Assembly (NCBI GenBank): GCA_029263015.1
Contig: JAJCYI010000215.1
Coordinates: 1-64,000 of the forward strand
Source: Saprospiraceae bacterium
Lineage (GTDB): Bacteria; Bacteroidota; Bacteroidia; Chitinophagales; Saprospiraceae
Length of the DNA: 64,000 nucleotides
Reading direction: 5' to 3'
Position 1 is the stretch's first letter; each line of letters begins with the position of its first letter. Of this stretch, positions 61,481-64,000 are shown piece after piece. The notes under the pieces are model-generated. The model saw nothing but the letters and a program-made list of their open reading frames with translations, searched no databases and had not been told where the DNA came from. Both the position numbers and the translations under genes were made by a program.

Positions 61481-62380
61481 GAAGTATCCATCTTTTTTCC
61501 GGTCCTCCATAGCTGTTTCAGACCTTTTGTCATCTGCTCTGCCTCCACGTTCTGTTTTCCTAGAGGTAGCAACCTCTGCAATTATTTCCTCAATATTGGA
61601 AGCTGTGGATTCCCAAACTCCTGTACAAGTTACATCTCCAATGGTGCGGCAGCGAACCATTTTTTCTGCCACAAATTCTTCCGGCTTTTTGGGGATATAT
61701 TCTGAATCAGCTAATAAAATACCATCTCTTAGAAATACCTTTCTTTTATGGGCAAAATATAAATTAGGCAATGGGACTTTTTCTTCGGCCAAAAATTGCC
61801 AAACGTCGAGTTCCGTCCAATTGCTTATCGGAAATACACGGAAATGTTCGCCGTAATTTTTTTTGCCGTTAAACAGGTTCCACAATTCCGGTCGTTGGTT
61901 TTTGGGGTCCCATTGGCCAAATTCGTCGCGGTGGCTGAAAAACCGTTCTTTCGCACGGGCCTTTTCTTCGTCCCTTCTTGCACCGCCTATCGCTGCGTCG
62001 TACTTTCCTTCTTCCAAAGATTTTAATAGGACGTGAGTTTGCAAATGATTTCGACTAGCATTAAATCCTTTTTCTTCTATCAATTCACCGTTGTCAATGC
62101 ATGCTTGAACTGAACCAACTATTAATTTAGCATCCAATTCTTTTATCCAATTATCCCGGTATTCGATGGTCTCATTGAAATTATGTCCAGTGTCAACGTG
62201 TAAAAAGGTGAAAGGTATGCGGGCAGGGTAAAACGCCTTTTTCGCTAAATAGGAAACGAGTATGGAGTCTTTGCCACCTGAAAATAATAAAACTGGGTTT
62301 TCAAATTGGGCAGCCACTTCGCGCAGCACATATATTGACTCTGATTCTAATTCTCTTAAATGGCTGAGGCGGTAATTCAA
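61478..62380 (-). CDS. cysD: Sulfate adenylyltransferase subunit 2
   Basis: A 300-residue PP-loop ATP pyrophosphatase subunit of ATP sulfurylase. PVLLFSGGKDSILVSYLAKKAF carries the SGGKDS loop, followed by IPFTFLHVDTGHNF, GGARRDEEKARAKERFFS and RVFPISNWTELDVWQF, all standard. It begins with TTG 62380, immediately after the 7-bp tandem repeat that ends cysC, and no ATG is available nearby. It is 2 bp from the cysC stop. It forms a complex with CysN. Confidence 0.96.
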   Translation of the reverse strand: MNYRLSHLRELESESIYVLREVAAQFENPVLLFSGGKDSILVSYLAKKAFYPARIPFTFLHVDTGHNFNETIEYRDNWIKELDAKLIVGSVQACIDNGELIEEKGFNASRNHLQTHVLLKSLEEGKYDAAIGGARRDEEKARAKERFFSHRDEFGQWDPKNQRPELWNLFNGKKNYGEHFRVFPISNWTELDVWQFLAEEKVPLPNLYFAHKRKVFLRDGILLADSEYIPKKPEEFVAEKMVRCRTIGDVTCTGVWESTASNIEEIIAEVATSRKTERGGRADDKRSETAMEDRKKDGYF

Positions 62381-62382
62381 CT

Positions 62383-63024
62383 TTAACTGGTTTTTGGTTT
62401 TTGGTTTTTGGTTTTTGGTTGAATTACCAAAGGGGTGATTTTTTCTAATATCAAATAAACTGATTCTTTTATAGACCTTTTATCAGTTCTTATTTCTATC
62501 GCTGGATTTTGCGGTGTTTCATAAGGAGAAGATATGCCTGTGAAATTTTTAATCTCGCCATTTCTTGCTTTTTTATACAAACCTTTTATATCTCTTTTTT
62601 CACAAATATTGAGAGGGGCATTAATATATATTTCAATAAAATCATTTTTCCCGATTATTTGTTTTGCGAAATTCCTAATCTTAATTGTCGGACTAATAAA
62701 AGAACAAATTGCGATAACTCCATTATCGAGAAATAATTTGGCAACTTCTGCAATCCTTCTTATATTTTCTTGCCTGTCTTCAATGCTGAACCCAAGATTG
62801 TTGTTGATGCCGCTCCTAATGTTGTCCCCGTCAAGCGCTACCGTGAAAAACCCTTTTCTAACTAACTCTTTTTCAAGTAGTTGTGCAATCGTGCTTTTCC
62901 CCGAACCCGATAAACCTGTCAACCACAGCACCTTGCTTTTTTGTTTTAAAAAATGTTCCTTTTCTTCCCTGCCAATTATTTTTTCAAAAGTGGGATGAAT
63001 ATTTTTTGAACTGTTGGGATCCAT
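62383..63024 (-). CDS. cysC: Adenylylsulfate kinase
   Basis: A 213-residue kinase that phosphorylates APS to PAPS. It has VLWLTGLSGSGKSTIAQLL (P-loop), LDGDNIRSGINNNLGFS, RRIAEVAKLFLDNGVIAICSFISP and the ISSPYETPQNPAIEI lid. The last residues TKNQKPKTS come from a 7-bp tandem DNA repeat and are not part of the normal enzyme. PAPS is needed by sulfotransferases or for reductive assimilation; neither a sulfotransferase nor PAPS reductase is visible in the window. It follows a DUF2061 gene by 2 bp. Confidence 0.96.
   Translation of the reverse strand: MDPNSSKNIHPTFEKIIGREEKEHFLKQKSKVLWLTGLSGSGKSTIAQLLEKELVRKGFFTVALDGDNIRSGINNNLGFSIEDRQENIRRIAEVAKLFLDNGVIAICSFISPTIKIRNFAKQIIGKNDFIEIYINAPLNICEKRDIKGLYKKARNGEIKNFTGISSPYETPQNPAIEIRTDKRSIKESVYLILEKITPLVIQPKTKNQKPKTS
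62389..62420. repeat. GGTTTTT tandem repeat at the cysC/cysD junction
   Basis: About four and a half copies of a 7-bp unit. They encode the end of cysC and lie just ahead of the cysD TTG start. As the unit is not a multiple of three, slippage would change the cysC C-terminus and its distance from cysD. Confidence 0.85.
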
Positions 63025-63026
63025 CC

Positions 63027-63275
63027 TTAATGATTCACAGGTGGTACATTAATGCCTAAAAACCTTCTTAATCCGCCAATAGGTATGATTTGCCAAGCTC
63101 TTTCATGCAGGTAATAAAGGAGGAGTTTAACAAAGAATTCGATAAACCCAATTTCGAGTGCAGTGCTAATTTCACCTGTCGTAAAATATGCTATGACAAT
63201 TATTGTTGAAGTTGCGATAACCCTCCAAGTTATCCCTTTTGTTAGGCTCCTGATCCGTGACTCTTTTTGTTTCAT
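63027..63275 (-). CDS. DUF2061 membrane protein
   Basis: An 82-residue protein with two hydrophobic helices (TWRVIATSTIIVIAYFTTG and IGFIEFFVKLLLYYLHERAWQ), matching the DUF2061 pattern including the SLTKGITWRV start and the terminal HERAW. The family is often encoded beside cysC or other sulfate-activation genes, and sometimes fused, so a role in sulfate metabolism or transport has been presumed. That is context only. It is 2 bp from cysC and thus in the same operon. Confidence 0.85.
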   Translation of the reverse strand: MKQKESRIRSLTKGITWRVIATSTIIVIAYFTTGEISTALEIGFIEFFVKLLLYYLHERAWQIIPIGGLRRFLGINVPPVNH

Positions 63276-63321
63276 CTTGAGTCAAAATACGGCTTCGCCA
63301 CTCATAAGTCGCAATGCACTT

Positions 63322-63372
63322 ATCAGGAAAAAAATAACCATACTTGGACGGAAATTTAAATTCCCGCCTGAT
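63322..63372 (-). promoter_or_regulatory. Hairpin in the leader between upxY and the sulfate genes
   Basis: An imperfect palindrome GGACGGAAATTTAAATTCCCGCC (63346-63368), overlapped by an outer ATCAGG / CCTGAT pair. On the minus strand the inner hairpin is followed, 11 bases later, by a run of seven T. It could be a terminator that UpxY helps polymerase pass, or a pause site. Weak evidence. Confidence 0.35.
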
Positions 63373-63435
63373 TTAAAAAACATTTGATCTTAAACTATTG
63401 GCACTTGGCCACAAACTATCTATTTTTTCAGCTAC

Positions 63436-63972
63436 TCAAACCACGCGTCTTAATAAAGAAATGTCAATGTTCATTTTTAATGAAAACCCCACATTGTCCA
63501 ATTCCACCACCATTTGTTTTTTTCCTTGTATTTCAATTAATTTCCCTTTGAGTCCGGTCAACCTTCCTCCAATTATTTCCACCTTGTCACCCTCCTCAAA
63601 CCTACCTAATTGTGCTTCTACATTTTCTCCCTCACCAACTACTAATTTCAATATATCCATTTCATCTTCAGGAATAGAAATTAAATTTTTCGCAAGCCTA
63701 ATAAATTTAACCACATTTTCTGTTTCCAAAACAGGGACATATTGGGCCTTTACAATTTTTACAAAAATATAGCAAGTGATAAGGGGTATTTCGTAACTTT
63801 TAATTTTCCGTGAATATCGTCTTGTAACTTTTTGCAAGGGTAGATAGCATTCTATTTCCTTATTACCCAAAAGCCGCTGAACAACCTTCTCACTTTTCGA
63901 CCGGGTATAAACAGCGAACCACTTTGATTCTGTTGGGTGAAGATGATTCTCATGGTCGCTGATATTGCTCAT
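63436..63972 (-). CDS. UpxY-family NusG-like transcription antiterminator
   Basis: A 178-residue NusG paralogue. The NGN domain spans about residues 16-115 (SKWFAVYTRSKSEKVVQRLLGNKEIECYLPLQKVTRRYS, then TCYIFVKI), and a KOW motif follows at about 125-150 (EEGDKVEIIGGRLTGLKGKLIEIQ). UpxY proteins are encoded first in Bacteroides capsule operons and let RNA polymerase read through the leader and the long operon. The gene stands at the head of an uninterrupted minus-strand run of more than 60 kb, just where such a factor is expected. Its own promoter lies beyond the window. Confidence 0.93.
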   Translation of the reverse strand: MSNISDHENHLHPTESKWFAVYTRSKSEKVVQRLLGNKEIECYLPLQKVTRRYSRKIKSYEIPLITCYIFVKIVKAQYVPVLETENVVKFIRLAKNLISIPEDEMDILKLVVGEGENVEAQLGRFEEGDKVEIIGGRLTGLKGKLIEIQGKKQMVVELDNVGFSLKMNIDISLLRRVV

Positions 63973-64000
63973 GTCCGTATATTATTTCAATAAAATATCC

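Noticed and set aside
62534-62998. 154-residue plus-strand ORF over cysC with hydrophobic stretches
   Set aside because: Its Leu/Ile-rich look is what the antisense of Lys/Asn-rich AT-biased coding gives; cysC is unambiguous.

Overview
The window looks like a long stretch of a surface-polysaccharide (capsule / O-antigen type) locus from a Bacteroidota bacterium. Signs of this are a UpxY-type NusG-like antiterminator, a Wzi-family outer-membrane capsule protein, a Wza lipoprotein, a fused Wzc tyrosine kinase ending in a Tyr-rich tail, lack of obvious Shine-Dalgarno sequences, and small-gene families common in that phylum (GxxExxY, four-helix-bundle protein, AbiEii/DUF6922, Uma2). Every gene I accept lies on the minus strand, so the locus reads from the right edge (63.97 kb) to the left edge. 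No tRNA, rRNA, CRISPR array, transposase or integrase was seen.

Layout in the direction of transcription. 64.0-59.8 kb: upxY antiterminator, a DUF2061 membrane protein, then cysC, cysD and cysN (sulfate activation to APS/PAPS), with a GxxExxY gene lodged between cysD and cysN. 59.7-52.7 kb: a WbpE/WbpD/WbpB-like set (aminotransferase, acetyltransferase, 3-dehydrogenase) for a diacetamido-uronic acid, and two sugar-nucleotide epimerases (UDP-glucuronate type and WbpP type), interrupted by a four-helix-bundle gene, a coiled-coil nuclease-like gene and an MNT/HEPN toxin-antitoxin pair. 52.6-49.4 kb: export machinery, Wza and Wzc. 49.0-43.5 kb: a compact, translationally coupled cassette (epimerase, HMGL-type aldolase fused to a second domain, HpcH/HpaI aldolase, CMP-sugar synthetase, HAD phosphatase, glycosyltransferase-like protein) that looks like a pathway for a CMP-activated ulosonic-acid-like sugar. 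43.4-16.2 kb: an AT-rich variable core with an ABC-type flippase, a pyruvyltransferase, many GT4 and GT2 glycosyltransferases, methyltransferases, a GT-C membrane enzyme, a Wzy-like polymerase, sugar-nucleotide enzymes, a formyltransferase, a deacetylase and a CapK-like ligase. 16.0-11.5 kb: DegT aminotransferase, 4,6-dehydratase-like enzyme, initiating phosphoglycosyltransferase and an LhgO-like oxidase. 11.4-1.5 kb: an AbiEi/AbiEii pair, GDP-L-fucose genes (gmd, fcl, manC) mixed with DUF6922/AbiEii and Uma2 genes, and the Wzi protein. A last GT4 enzyme sits at the left edge.

How it works together: sugar nucleotides (GDP-fucose, UDP-HexNAc derivatives, diacetamido-uronate, a putative CMP-ulosonate) feed glycosyltransferases that build a repeat unit on undecaprenyl phosphate. 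The phosphoglycosyltransferase starts it, an ABC flippase probably turns it over, Wzy polymerises it, and Wzc/Wza/Wzi export and anchor it. UpxY probably lets RNA polymerase read the long operon.

The most notable observations are a 404-residue LAGLIDADG intein with Thr at position 1 inside gmd; a pair of 108-bp near-identical inverted repeats around gmd; a 58-bp perfect palindrome abutting a wzi gene that has no standard start codon giving a full signal peptide; the CMP-ulosonate-like cassette; and many toxin-antitoxin or nuclease-like genes scattered among biosynthetic genes.
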